Shown one piece after another: positions 9,791-19,850 of a DNA stretch of 64,000 bases (position 1 is its first letter; every line of letters starts with the position of its first letter). The notes beneath the pieces were generated by a model that was given only the letters and a program-made list of their open reading frames with translations, ran no database searches and was not told where the DNA came from. Position numbers and translations under genes: made by a program. Source of the stretch: Capricornis sumatraensis (taxonomy: Eukaryota > Chordata > Mammalia > Artiodactyla > Bovidae); assembly GCF_032405125.1 (NCBI RefSeq), contig NC_091083.1, forward strand, positions 71,209,501-71,273,500. The letters run 5' to 3'.

Positions 9791-10170
9791 AATAAATCAG
9801 CCAAAGGGATTGAGTGTACATGGCTCCAGCATGAGTTCACGCTGCGTATGACATGGACCCAGAGTGGTGTTTATGATGTGAGTGCAAGTGAGCATGAGCT
9901 GTCTAGAGGCGATTGTGCACGTGCGTGCCTGTGTGCGTATGTGTGATGGTGAGGAGGACGCACCCGTCAGGGTTTGTCTGCTGCTCTTAGATCGTGACAC
10001 GTACACCCCAGTGGCTGAGTGAAGACACGTCTCCTTCAATAACTGAGGGGCCCAGGGATCCACTGGGTCCTGTTAGAATACACTTGTCATCCTCTCGCTC
10101 ACCAACGCGTGAACATGCAGAGAAGTTCTAGAGCTGCTCCAGGCACCATATGAAAAAAGTATTTTTAAAA
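9791..10170. other. No recognised feature
   Basis: Mixed sequence with GT-rich words ('gcacgtgcgtgcctgtgtgc' near 9917). Nothing supported. Confidence 0.35.
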
Positions 10171-10174
10171 GCAT

Positions 10175-10690
10175 TTTAATATACTTAGTTTTTTATTTTC
10201 CTTGCAGTGACCTATAAGATTTGTATTGTTCCCTCCATTTACCAGAGATAGGGTAAATGAGACTCAGAAAGTTTTTTTAATTGATTATTTTTATTTTTGG
10301 CTACTTTGTGTCTTCCTTGCACTCCATGGGCTTCCTCTAGTTGCCGTGAGCAGGGGCTACTCTTTGTTGACACGCACCGGCTTCTCACTGCGGTGGCTTC
10401 TCTTCTTGCGGAGTGCGGTCTCTAGACCCACTGGCTTCAGTAGTTGCAGCAAGGGGGCTCAGTAGTTGTGCCGCACGCGTTCTAGGACACTTGGACTTTG
10501 GTAGTTGAGACACATGGACTTAGTTGTTCTGCAGCAGCATGTGGAACCTTCCTAGACCAGGGATCGAACTCATCTCCCCTGCATTGGCAGGTGGATTCTT
10601 ATTCATTGTACCACCAGGGAAGTCTGAGACTCAGAAAGTTGTAATGACTTCCCTGAATTTCCACAATCTTTAAAGTTAATGGCAATAAAG
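10175..10690 (-). repeat. MIR fragment, antisense, split by CHR SINE
   Basis: 'cctccatttaccagagatag' and 'ggtaaatgagactcagaaag', then after the SINE 'ttgtaatgacttccctgaat', follow the antisense MIR core across a 16-bp target duplication. Confidence 0.6.
10275..10624 (-). repeat. CHR-type SINE, antisense, with 16-bp duplication
   Basis: A long-form CHR SINE in antisense, from 'ttttggctactttgtgtctt' to 'cattgtaccaccagggaagt'. TGAGACTCAGAAAGTT flanks it at 10259-10274 and 10625-10640. Confidence 0.93.
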
Positions 10691-10897
10691 TTTATATCTA
10701 TCCTATACACAGATGTTTTCCTCCCTTTTTATTAAAGTATAGTTGACTTACAATATTATAAATTTCAAGTGTATAACATAGTGATTCACAGTTTTAAAGG
10801 TTATACTCCTGTTATTGTTGCCATAAAATATTGGCTGTATTCCCTATGCTGGACAAAATATCCTCATGGCTTATTTATTTTATACATGGTAGCTTGT

Positions 10898-11140
10898 GAA
10901 AAGTGAAAGTGAATGTTGCTCAGTTGTGTCTGGCTCTTTGTGACCCCATGGAATTTTGTGAGTCCATGGAATTCTCCAGGCAAGAATACTGGCATGGGTA
11001 GCCTTTCCCTTCTCCTGGGGATCTTTCCAACCCAGGGATTGAACTCAGGTCTCCCAAACACTGCAGGTGAATTCTTTACCAGTTGAGCCACAAGGGAAAC
11101 CCAAGAATATTGGAGTGGGTAACCTATCCCTTCTCTGGGG
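10898..11140 (-). repeat. Bov-tA SINE, antisense, extended variant
   Basis: A standard antisense Bov-tA ends at about 11101 ('ccacaagggaaaccc'). It is followed by an extra partial Bov-A unit ('aagaatattggagtgggtaa'). The same extension is seen at 14806-15097, so it is probably a SINE subtype. Confidence 0.85.
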
Positions 11141-11520
11141 GTACCTTTTAATATCGTACCCCTATTTTGCACCCCTCTTCCCTCTCCCCACTGGTAACCA
11201 CTAGTTTGTTTTCTATATCTGTCAGTTTATTTCTTTTTTTGTTATATTTACTAATTTTAGTTTTGGAGTCCACATAAAAGTGATAACATACAGTATTTGT
11301 CTTTCTTTGATTTCACTTAGCATAATACCCTTTAGGTTCATTCATGCTGTTGTGACATAAATTTCCCTATTTTTTAATAGCTGAATAGTATTCCATTGTG
11401 TTTATATACCACATCTTCTTTATCCATTCATCTCTTGATGGATACTTGGGTTGATTTCATATCTTGGGTATTATAAATGGTGCTGTTATGAACATTGGGG
11501 GTGCCTGTATCATTTTGAAT

Positions 11521-11675
11521 GGAATGGTGTGGGGTGGGAGGTGGGAGGGGGGTTCATGTTTGGGAGCTCATGTACACCCGTGGTGGATTCATGTCAATGT
11601 ATGCCAAAACCAATACAGTACTGTAAAGTAAAATAAAGTAAAAATAAAAATTTAAATAAAAAAAAAAGAAAAAAG
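11521..11675 (+). mobile_element. Bovine-type L1 3' UTR tail inside an older antisense L1
   Basis: 'gggttcatgtttgggagctc', 'cacccgtggtggattcatgt' and 'gtaaagtaaaataaagtaaa' plus poly-A match the end of the young L1 at 54110-54230. Only about 155 bases inserted. No clear target duplication is visible. Confidence 0.85.
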
Positions 11676-11958
11676 TTTTCATTTTCTTTGGATATATACC
11701 CAGGAGTGGGATTGCTGGATCATATGATGGTTCTATTTTTAGTTTTCTGAGGAACCTCCACACTGGCAGCACCAACTTACGTTCTCACCAACAGTGTGCA
11801 AGGGTTCCCTTTTTCCCACATCCTCACTAACATATGTTATTTGTGGTCTTTTTTTGATGATAGCCATTCTGGCAGGTGTGAGAAGATATCTCATTTGGGG
11901 TCTTAATTTGCATTTCTCTGATGATGAGCGATGTTGAGCATCTTTTCATATCCAGGAG

Positions 11959-12194
11959 CCATTTTGACCTGACATTGGATAATATATGCTGCCCCATCTC
12001 ACAGAGGCCCTTGTGCCTTCCAAAACCGGGTCTTTTATCCCTCCTGAAGAACGGACCCCAAGCAGTCAATATCATTTTTCTTCTAGAAGATGAGGAAGAA
12101 ACAGGCTTGCAGAAGATAAGTAACCCTGGCACGGGACAAACAAGTATAGACCTAATGGGTAGGGTACAGTCTGTGCCCAAAGTGGCTGAACTAT
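11959..12194. other. Unrecognised segment between two antisense L1 pieces
   Basis: The L1 match stops after 'gagcatcttttcatatcc' and a different part of L1 resumes at about 12195. The 235 bases between ('tatgctgccccatctcacag', 'gcttgcagaagataagtaac') match no repeat I know. A 99-residue frame crosses it but begins in L1, so it is not evidence for a gene. Confidence 0.4.
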
Positions 12195-12612
12195 TTTGTA
12201 TCCCCTCCAGCAGTGAGTGAGAGTTCCTATTGTTCCACTTCCTTGCCAGCACTTGGTGGTATCAGTGTTCTGAATTTTGTCCATTCTATTACGTATATAA
12301 TGATATCTCATTGCTGTTTTAATTTCCATTTCCCTGATGACATACTGTGTGCAGCATCTATTTTTAAGCTTTTTTTCCTTTCTTTTCTGTTTTTTTTTTT
12401 TTTTTTGGCCAAGCAGTGCTGCCTGTAGGATCTTAGTTTCTCAACTAAGGATCAAACCCTTGCCGCTTTACAGTGGAAGCGTGGAAGCTTAATCCCTCAA
12501 CCACCGGGGAAGCTCATTGTATGCTTTTCATCTGTGTATCTTATTTGGTGAGATGTCTGTTAAACTCTTTGACCCATTTTAAGATCAGGTTGTTTGTTTT
12601 CTTATTGTTGAG
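12195..12612 (-). repeat. Old L1 fragment, antisense, split by a short SINE
   Basis: 'agttcctattgttccacttc', 'ccttgccagcacttggtggt' and 'tttccatttccctgatgaca', then 'tgtgtatcttatttggtgag' and 'ttgtttgttttcttattgtt' after the SINE, are antisense L1 ORF2 3' text. Confidence 0.8.
12371..12516 (-). repeat. Short CHR/ART2A-type SINE, antisense
   Basis: A poly-T start is followed by 'ggccaagcagtgctgcctgt', 'aggatcttagtttctcaact' and 'aatccctcaaccaccgggga'. It is the short tRNA-Glu SINE form. Confidence 0.82.
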
Positions 12613-12616
12613 ATTT

Positions 12617-12838
12617 TGGAATTCTTTCCTGGTGACTCGGTGGTAAAGAATCGGCCTGCCAGCACAGGAGACAGGAGATGCGGGTTCAATCCCGGTTTTG
12701 GGAAGAACCCCTGGAGAAGAAAATAGCAACACATTTCAGTATTTTTGCCTGGGAAATCCCCCGGGCAGACAAGCCTGGTGGGCTACAGTCCGTGGGGTCA
12801 CATAGAGTAGGACATGACTGAGTGACTAACACTTTCAT
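12617..12838 (+). repeat. Bov-tA SINE
   Basis: 'attctttcctggtgactcgg' to 'gacatgactgagtgactaac' is a complete, moderately diverged Bov-tA. Confidence 0.9.
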
Positions 12839-12842
12839 TTTC

Positions 12843-12970
12843 ATTGTTAATGGAGGAGGTTATGCAGGTGTGGGGATGAGGTATATGGGAAATCTCTTTA
12901 TTTCCCTCTCAATTTCAATATGAACCTATAACTGCTTTGAAAAATAAAATCTTAAGAAAATTAAAATTAT
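12843..12970 (+). repeat. Old L1 3' UTR end
   Basis: 'aatggaggaggttatgcagg', 'ggtatatgggaaatctcttt' and 'tttgaaaaataaaatcttaa' are the terminal L1 3' UTR phrases of an older subfamily. Confidence 0.7.
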
Positions 12971-12994
12971 TTAATATCCTGCTACCTATAGATA

Positions 12995-13205
12995 GGGCTT
13001 TACTGGTGACTCAGTGGTAAAGAACCTGCCTGCCAATGCCAGAGAGGTGAGTTTGATCCCTGGGTCGGGAAGATCCCCTGGAGAAGGAAATGGCAACACA
13101 CTGCAGTGTTCTTGCCTAGAGAATCCCATGGACAGAGGAGCCTGGTGGGCTATAGTCCAAGAGGTCATAAAAGAATCAGACACAACTTAACCTTTAAACA
13201 ACAAC
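12995..13205 (+). repeat. Bov-tA SINE
   Basis: 'gggctttactggtgactcag' through 'aatcagacacaacttaacct' is a full-length, diverged Bov-tA. Confidence 0.9.
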
Positions 13206-13207
13206 AA

Positions 13208-13795
13208 CCTGGAGATAACCACTGTTAGTATTCAGCCTTCCAGATTTTCTTTTTTTTTTTTAAAGTGGTGGTTACATTATGTATATATTTTATAATCTGT
13301 TATTCCATTTAATACAATGTGAGCAACCTTCTGGTTTAAGTATATATAGAGCCACATCATGATTTTAAAATGGCTGCATAATATTCCATCATGTGATACC
13401 TTTATTTTTATTAACATTTATTAATGATATTAGTAAGTCCAAAATTCTGGATCTTTAGGCTGCTTGCAAGCTCTTGTTGTTAGAAACAGTACTATGATGA
13501 AATACCTTGGAAGATATATCTTCTGGCACTTGCCTAATTATTTCCTTAGAATAAATTCTTTGAAGTGGGATTGCTAGGTCAAAAGCAATGTACTTTTGAA
13601 GGGCTTTTGTTACATATTGCCAAATTGCTTTCCAGAGCCACTATATTAATTTGCAGCCCTAGCAGTAGTGCATAGGAGTGCCCTTTTCTTGATTTCCACG
13701 TCAATATTGGGTATTGTCAATCTCCTAAATCTTTGCTAATTCTAGCAGTGAAAAATGGCACTTTATTGTTTCAATTTACATTTCTTTGATTCTTA
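13208..13795 (-). repeat. Ancient L1 3' portion, antisense
   Basis: 'ggctgcataatattccatca', 'aaacagtactatgatgaaat', 'attgctaggtcaaaagcaat' and 'tttgctaattctagcagtga' are antisense L1 phrases with high divergence. Confidence 0.7.
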
Positions 13796-14500
13796 GTGAG
13801 TTGGAATGTTTTTTTTTTTAGAGGTGCCTTGTTAGAATATCTTAGTGGTGACCCTGATGGAATCTCCCCAACTCAGAGGAGGGGATTTGTGCATTCATTC
13901 ATCATGCACGTGAATTTGCGTCTCGTATGTGCCAGGCAGTTACAGCAGGGAATAGGACAGACACTGTCCCTGCTCCAGAGCCAAAAGACAGTAGTGTGTG
14001 TGTCTGGAGGAAGAGTGTGGTCGGGGGGGAGGCTTGCATTTTAGCTCTAGTGACTTCAGGTCCCTGAGGAAACAGTGAAGGAATGACAAGAGGCAGTGAT
14101 TCAGTTACAGTCAGGGCTGCGCTGAGCCATCTTGGATCCTGATGCAAAAGGAAAAATCAGAAATACTAATCCTATCTTTATTCAAATTTTGCTATTTTAT
14201 TTATCATAGATTTTTGCATTAAGGATGTTTAAAAAAAATACTGCATTATAGTAGTAGGTATCTTGATTTCTGGGTTTTCTTGGCATATCTTTAGATTTTA
14301 TGCTGGAGATGAGAGTGTCTTATTCATCTTACCTTTTTAATCCTGGACCTCCTTAATTTTCCTAAATTTCCTAATATCCCTAATTTTCAAAAATTCAGTG
14401 GATACACAGGTGAGAGCCTACAACCTGAACTCAGGGGTCTCCTGACTCATAAACAGATGCTGTTCTGATTACATAACTAGAAAGAATTCAAGTCAGTCTA
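13796..14500. other. No recognised feature
   Basis: Nothing supported. AT-rich from 14160 on. A short phrase 'ttctaagc'-poor, non-coding; no repeat identified by eye. Confidence 0.3.
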
Positions 14501-14589
14501 ATAACCATTATTTTGAAGAATTGCTCTGTGCCAGCCCCTGTGATAGGTACCAGGGATATAAAGTCAAAGCCCTCAGTCCCTGTTCCAGA

Positions 14590-14789
14590 AATTGAAAGTG
14601 AAAGTCACTTAGTTGTGTCCGACTCTTTGTGACCCCATGGACTATACAGTCCATAGAATTCTCCAGACCAGAATACTGGAGTGAGTAGCCGTTCCTTTCT
14701 CCAGGGGATCTTCCCTATCCAGGGATCGAATCAGGTCTCCCACATTGCAGGCAGATTCTTTACCAGCTGAGCTACCAGGGAAGCCCGTG
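14590..14789 (-). repeat. Bov-tA SINE, antisense, with 8-bp duplication
   Basis: Full antisense Bov-tA. GTTCCAGA occurs at 14582-14589 and 14790-14797, bounding the element exactly. Confidence 0.92.
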
Positions 14790-14805
14790 GTTCCAGAGGT
14801 GAGAT

Positions 14806-15097
14806 TCAAAGTGAAAGTGAAAGGCACTGTCATGTCTGACTCTTTGTGACCCCATGGACTATACAGTCCATAGAATTCTCCAGTCCAGAATACTGGCGTG
14901 GGTAGCCTTTCTCTTCTCCAGGGGATCTTCCCAACCCAGGAATCGAACCCGGTTCTCTCACATTGCAGGTAGATTCTTTACTAGCTGAGCCGCAAGGAAA
15001 GCCTAGGAATACTGGAGTGGGCATCCTATCCCTCCTCCAGCAGATCTTCCTGACACAGGAATCCCATCAGGGTCTCCTGTATTGCAGGCTGATTCTA
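14806..15097 (-). repeat. Bov-tA SINE, antisense, extended variant
   Basis: 'aaagtgaaagtgaaaggcac' starts an antisense Bov-tA that reaches 'gagccgcaaggaaagcct' and then continues with a partial second unit ('aatactggagtgggcatcct' to 'attgcaggctgattct'). It has the same architecture as 10898-11140. Confidence 0.87.
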
Positions 15098-15257
15098 AGG
15101 TTCAAGTAAATAATACGCCCCTGTAATTATCCATTAGCTACTTCTGTTCTTAGAAGACATGGCAGGTTGTTATGCCATCTTGTTATCATCCTGGCTGCCA
15201 TCTTTGGTGGACTGAATACATACTAAGGGCTTGGGCAATGAAGTGTTAATAGCAATC

Positions 15258-15995
15258 TAAACATAATTATAATAAGTACAAGCTATTTAAGTGCACCTTA
15301 TGTGCCAAGCATGACACCAGGTACTTGTACTAGTTAAGTCCAGTGAGGAAAACAGAAACTACTGTAAATATTTACAACAGAGAGAATTTAATTAGGGAAT
15401 TGATTACACAGGTGATGGAAAAGTTGAGAAGCTGAACAGGAAATGGTGAGGCCATCAGGAATTCATGCAATAGCAGAAAGCTGCCACAACTGGCAGGGCT
15501 AGAGAGACAAAGGAAGAAGATGGGATTATCAGAGCCTGGGGGCAGAAGTTGGAGCCTAAAATGATTTGTTTTACTGGAGCTGAAACAATGGAGGAGATTC
15601 AGCTCTTGCTAGAGATGTTGCCTGAGAAGGGAGGAAGGAAGTGATGAGAAATACTGATTTTGCTTTCCTTCTGCCTTTCAATCTCCCACCCATACCTCCC
15701 ACTGGTTCAGCCCTGCTGGAAACCATCTGACCTTGGATCTGACTCAGAAGTCAGCTCTGTTTGTTAGAGAGAAAAGCAGGGGAATAGGGAGGAACTGATC
15801 TGACAGCAAACAAGTCTAAGAACAGCCCCCTACTGCACATAAAACATCTTAAAAAATTCTCATTACCATCCTGAAGTTAAGTACATGATTACATTTTAAA
15901 TGTGAGACATCAGAAACCCTGAGGAGTTCAGAGATTTACGGCAAGGGCATACAACGAGCAATTGGTGGAACTGTATTTGAGGTCAGGCTTGCTTG
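15258..15995 (-). repeat. MIR, antisense, apparently split by an old insertion
   Basis: 'gtgcaccttatgtgccaagc' and 'atgacaccaggtacttgtac' (15290-15335) match the antisense MIR core. The rest of MIR ('aattctcattaccatcctga' then 'gaactgtatttgaggtcagg') resumes near 15850. About 500 bases of another old repeat sit between. Confidence 0.5.
15340..15838. repeat. Ancient repeat inserted in MIR, unassigned
   Basis: 'ccagtgaggaaaacagaaac', 'aatttaattagggaattgat' and 'tacacaggtgatggaaaagt' form a pattern I know from old mammalian repeats but cannot name. No long frame. Confidence 0.4.
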
Positions 15996-16425
15996 GGGTC
16001 AAGGTCATACCTTTTCTGTATCGTAGTCTCCCTTTCTGTCCTGAATTCCACCATCGTCCAGGGCATCTTCAGTTCTCATGTATGCCACCCATTCAGTGCC
16101 CTTGCCTTCCCTTCCCTGGGTCTCTTCATCTCCAATGACCTTCACGTTAAGTCTTCTTCAGCCACCAGGGCCATTGCACAGCTTCACTGAATTCTGTATG
16201 ATCAGTGGTCCTTGGAGTTATGCAATGTGATGGCTCTCTTGACAGGTAACCATACTCATGGCTATGGAATGGATCTGGTCATCACATCTGAACTCTTGAC
16301 CTCTGAAACCTTAGCTTCTCAGAGTTCCTTCTCTGTTCTCCTTCCTCTTCCTTTCCTTCACTCTCATTGATTTGCCTTTCTGACCTTACTCTGAAGCCAT
16401 GACTATTTTTATTTTTTAAATTAAA
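15996..16425. other. No recognised feature
   Basis: CT-rich, no repeat assigned. The frames here are short and lack exon-like boundaries. Confidence 0.3.
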
Positions 16426-16430
16426 AAAAT

Positions 16431-16558
16431 TAAAAAGATTTTTTTTTTTTTTGCCACACTGCATGGCTTGTGGGATCTTAATTCCCGACCAGGAATGGAA
16501 CTTGGGCCTTTGGCAGTGAGAGCACGGAGTCCTAATTACTGGATTGCTAGGGAACTCC
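16431..16558 (-). repeat. Short CHR/ART2A-type SINE, antisense
   Basis: A/T tail, then 'gccacactgcatggcttgtg', 'ggatcttaattcccgaccag' and 'ttgctagggaactcccc'. Confidence 0.85.
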
Positions 16559-17229
16559 CCCATGAATATTTATACTCATGTTCTTATCAGTTCTTCCTGA
16601 ATCTACTCTTTTCCAGATGCCATCTAGGTCCCATGGGTCATGCACCACCTGAGGGCTTCTGTGCTACACTCCCTGGTCAGTCCTACTGCTGGAGAAAGCC
16701 ATACAACTGTGGAGACTGGGTTCATTAGACATTTATGATTTCCATATCTGTTTAATGTCCACCCCCCTGCTGAGCTGTAGCTAGAGAACTTTTTTTTTCC
16801 CCATAGTACCTACTCCTAACGTCATGATTGTTCCTTGAGCCCCAGGCTGTTCTTTATTGGGAAAGGCCCCAGTACTTACATTCAGATGTCTCAGTTTTGG
16901 ACTGATGCCAATAGACTGCCCCAGAACCGACTGGAAATGTAGGACTGAGAAGATAGTGAAAGTATCAAGTTTTGGGGTGTTTTCATAGAGGTAATGATAA
17001 GGACCTGATTTACTGAAGAGAAACACAGCAGGGAGACTGAGATAGAAGTTGGACATTTTCTTTAGAGCGTGTGAGATGCTTCCTTTTTTTTTTTTTTTTT
17101 ATGCTCTCAGTTTTCCAAGAATTCTAGGCTCAGTGGCTTTTCAAGGGTTAACACATACACTCTCTAGCCTGTGCCTCTGCCTTTAATTACTCTAGTGACT
17201 GTAGACACTACCTGGAGCCAGGTCCTGGC
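16559..17229. other. No recognised feature; 19-base T tract at 17082
   Basis: A T-run at about 17082-17100 is the only low-complexity feature. No gene or named repeat seen. Confidence 0.3.
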
Positions 17230-17530
17230 TGTCGCAGCTTCAGAGTGAGTTTATTGCCAACCATGCATTGTAAAGGACTAATTGTCAGCCCCTTGCACCT
17301 GCTGGTCCCCCCTGTGGCAGGGACTTCGGGGGGAAGGGTTATTAATGAGCTTGTTGCTCATTATAATAAAACAATGCGGAAGTTGGCAGAAGGACTGGAG
17401 GTCCAGGTGTGGTGTCAGCAAAGGTTGGTTGGCATTTCTGGAAACAGGACTTTACAGTCTCATCACCTGCCTCCTTCTGTGGCTCTTGCTGTGACATCAG
17501 TGATAAAAGAGCTGTCATTCTGAGGGACAC
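17230..17530. other. Repeat-poor stretch, candidate conserved non-coding DNA
   Basis: No repeat recognised. AT-rich core 'gggttattaatgagcttgtt' and 'gctcattataataaaacaat' sits in otherwise GC-rich text, with a CRE-like 'gctgtgacatcagtg' at about 17488. Overlapping short frames disagree and none shows an exon pattern. Confidence 0.25.
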
Positions 17531-17899
17531 GCACAGCCCTTATGAGCTCATGGCTGGGGGAGCCACCTTGATGAGCCCACACATGGTCCTGACTGGGATG
17601 GTCTGGGACACAGGGTGTGCTGTGACCTCAGCCACAGAGTATTAGGGACAGACCCAGCTGAGCCCAGGTGACCTGGGCGTAATAGATGCAGCCAAGGGGA
17701 TGGAGTAGAAGCCAGTGGGAGGCCACCAGAATGACTAGCTCCTGCCTGTTGAAGGGCTCTGGGTAATATCCTGCTTCTGGCACAGGTGCAGGACTGGGGC
17801 TAGGGTGAGGCATGTGAGGAGCCCAGGGTGCTAAATTCAAGGAGACTGTGCAAATAAAACCCAGCAGGACCCCGTGGGGCCCTCCCACATGCAAAAGCC

Positions 17900-18462
17900 T
17901 TTCTATGTCTCCTGTTTCTTGTTGGTAGGAAAAAGGCTTCAGCTCCCAGAGCTTCTCTGAGTTCCAAAGGGCAGATTCAGCTACTACTTAGAGGAGTCAG
18001 GGCATACAGAACCAAGGGAAAGGCAGTCCGGAAACAACAGTGCAGTCATGGGGCAGGGACCTGGTTCCTCCTCCAGGGACGTTCAAAACGACCTGATGCA
18101 CATCTCTGAGTTCCTCTAGAGGACCCAAGGCCCCCACCCGGGTGGAGGTTGGTAATTTTAGGCTGAGCTTGTGGACCACAGACTAAAGGTTGGAACCAGA
18201 TGGCTGATGATTGAAATGCCTGGAACATCACCCTGTTGCCTCATCACCAACCTATCTGAGGAAAATCACACCCTCTGTGGCCCTCCCCTGAGATTTGCCT
18301 ATAAAAACTCTTTGCCACCAAACCATTGAGGGGTTCAGGTCTGTTGAGCACGAGCCTCCCGTTCTCCTTGCTTGGCCCTGCAATAACCATTTCTCTGCTC
18401 TAAACTCTGGTGTTTTGGTTTGTTTGGATTCGCTGCATCAGGCACATGAACTGGGTTTTGAC
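17900..18462 (+). mobile_element. Solo LTR, ERV1-like, sense strand, approximate edges
   Basis: Typical LTR order: a TATA-like 'gcctataaaaactctttgcc' at about 18297, then 'gttctccttgcttggccctg' and 'caataaccatttctctgctc' as a weak polyadenylation region, a T-rich stretch with 'gttttggtttgtttgg', and a close 'gcacatgaactgggttttga' ending in CA near 18462. No internal viral gene is present. I could not find a matching 4-6 bp duplication, so the left edge is a guess. Confidence 0.5.
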
Positions 18463-18521
18463 ATCACAAATGCAGGAGTAACAGTAACAGTTGTTGGTAT
18501 AGCCAAAAAAAAAAAAAAAGG

Positions 18522-18655
18522 AAAAGAGAATTTCCATGCGTTCCAGTGGTTAGGATTACACACTTCTACTGCAAGGGGGCCTGGTTGAGAACTAAGATCT
18601 TGTATGCCAGACTACCAAACAAAAGCAAAAGCAAACCAAGAAATCTAAAAAAAGG
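18522..18655 (+). repeat. Short CHR/ART2A-type SINE
   Basis: 'gaatttccatgcgttccagt', 'ggttaggattacacacttct' and 'gagaactaagatcttgtatg' with an A-rich end. Diverged. Confidence 0.75.
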
Positions 18656-18659
18656 AATG

Positions 18660-18990
18660 GATATGGCCCCGAGAATTATATTCAGTATCTTATGATCAAC
18701 TATAGTAGAAAAGAAAATAAAAAAAGAGAGTATATATGTACTCTGAATCACTTTGCTGTGCAGCATAAATTAGCACAACAATGTAAACCAACTATGTGTG
18801 TGTTAGTCACTCAGTGGTGTCTGACTCTTGGTGACCCCGTGAACTGTAGCATACTAGGCTCCTCTGTCTATGGAATTCTCCAGGCAAGAATATTGGAGTG
18901 GGTTGCCATTTCCTACTGAATCACTTTGCTGTGCAGCAGAAATCAGCACAACACTGTAAATCGACTATACTTCTATTAAAACAAAATGAG
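18660..18990 (+). repeat. L1 3' end, sense, with a Bov-A between two copies of its last ~55 bases
   Basis: 'gaatcactttgctgtgcagc' is followed by 'acaatgtaaaccaactat' at 18740-18795, and again by 'acactgtaaatcgactat' at 18916-18972. The two copies differ at about five positions. A 118-bp antisense Bov-A lies between. Confidence 0.75.
18797..18914 (-). repeat. Bov-A half unit, antisense
   Basis: 'gttagtcactcagtggtgtc' to 'gagtgggttgccatttcct' is only the BovB-derived half; the tRNA part is absent. Confidence 0.88.
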
Positions 18991-19235
18991 TGAGAATCTC
19001 CTTAAGCTTTGTGTCCTGAGTGCATCACCTTAGTTTAGTCCATCACACTTGGGTGGCTGCACCAGAAGGGATGGATGCTGATTCCTCCTTGATTTTGTCC
19101 CTTGGGGCCTGAGCAGGTCAGTGGATGTCATTTCCTGGACCCCAGTTCTCCAGGGACTGACCTGGAGACTCTTCTGGAGGCCCACTCAGGAAAAGACAAC
19201 TAAAAAGCAACTGGGCAGTGTCACTGTTAATTCTT

Positions 19236-19420
19236 TTCTTCTTCTTCTTTCTAAAAATATTTATTTACTTGTTTATTTATTTGGCTGTGTTGGGTCTTAG
19301 TTGCAGCATACAGGATCTCTAGTTGTAGAGCGTGGGATCTAGTTCCCTGACCTGGGATAGAACCCAGACTCCTCGTATTGGAAGAGAGCGGTCTAAGCCA
19401 CTGGACCACTAAGGAAGTTC
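19236..19420 (-). repeat. CHR-type SINE, antisense, with 14-bp duplication
   Basis: 'ttatttggctgtgttgggtc' to 'ccactggaccactaaggaag'. CACTGTTAATTCTT flanks it at 19222-19235 and 19421-19434. Confidence 0.92.
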
Positions 19421-19459
19421 CACTGTTAATTCTTAAGGCATGTGGAAGTGTCTAAGAGA

Positions 19460-19600
19460 AATTCCATAATGTAGTGGTGATAAGTGCAGATTCTTGGGTT
19501 AGAACTTCTGGGTTCAGGCCCCAACTTCACCCTTTACCAGCAGAGTAGTCTTAGGCAAGATGTTTAAGACCTCAGCATCTCGGTTTCTCATCTGGATGTG
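19460..19600 (+). repeat. MIR fragment
   Basis: 'gtagtggtgataagtgcaga', 'ttctgggttcaggccccaac' and 'cttaggcaagatgtttaaga' follow the MIR 5' half. Confidence 0.7.
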
Positions 19601-19614
19601 GCCTTCTTTCTGTT

Positions 19615-19850
19615 CCTCAAGTATCTAAGCTTGTTTGCACCTGAAAGTGCCTTCTCCAAGGTCTTTGCCGAACCTCTTCCCATTGAAGTCTCAGGTTGAA
19701 TGTCACCTTTTTGGCAATGCCTCCCCAGGCAACACTACTTAAATGAGGCACTTGTAATTTTCTTTTAACTTCTTTTCTAATCTCATTCCTGTTTCAGAAT
19801 ATTTGTGTTTTGTCTGGGGATTATTTAAAATCTAAACTAGCTGATGATTT
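19615..19850 (+). repeat. L2 LINE fragment
   Basis: 'gaacctcttcccattgaagt', 'ctcaggttgaatgtcacctt' and 'ttggcaatgcctccccaggc' match the L2 3' region phrase order. Confidence 0.65.

Larger units (their letters stand above)
10712..11958 (-). repeat. L1 3' half, antisense, carrying two later insertions
   Basis: Antisense L1 text: 'tattaaagtatagttgactt', 'gctgaatagtattccattgt', 'tatccattcatctcttgatg', 'gggattgctggatcatatga' and 'gatgttgagcatcttttcat'. It is interrupted by a Bov-tA and by a sense-strand L1 tail. No long frame survives. Confidence 0.85.

Noticed and set aside
11521..11675. Target duplication around the small L1 tail
   Set aside because: Only a 'tcatttt' word is shared and the L1 host text around it is diverged, so the duplication is not convincing.
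11921..12220. 99-residue frame with acidic stretch crossing an unassigned segment
   Set aside because: Begins and ends in antisense L1; no evidence of expression or homology.
17900..18462. Exact boundaries for the ERV1-like LTR
   Set aside because: Several TG starts are possible and none gives matching 4-6 bp flanks with the CA end near 18462.
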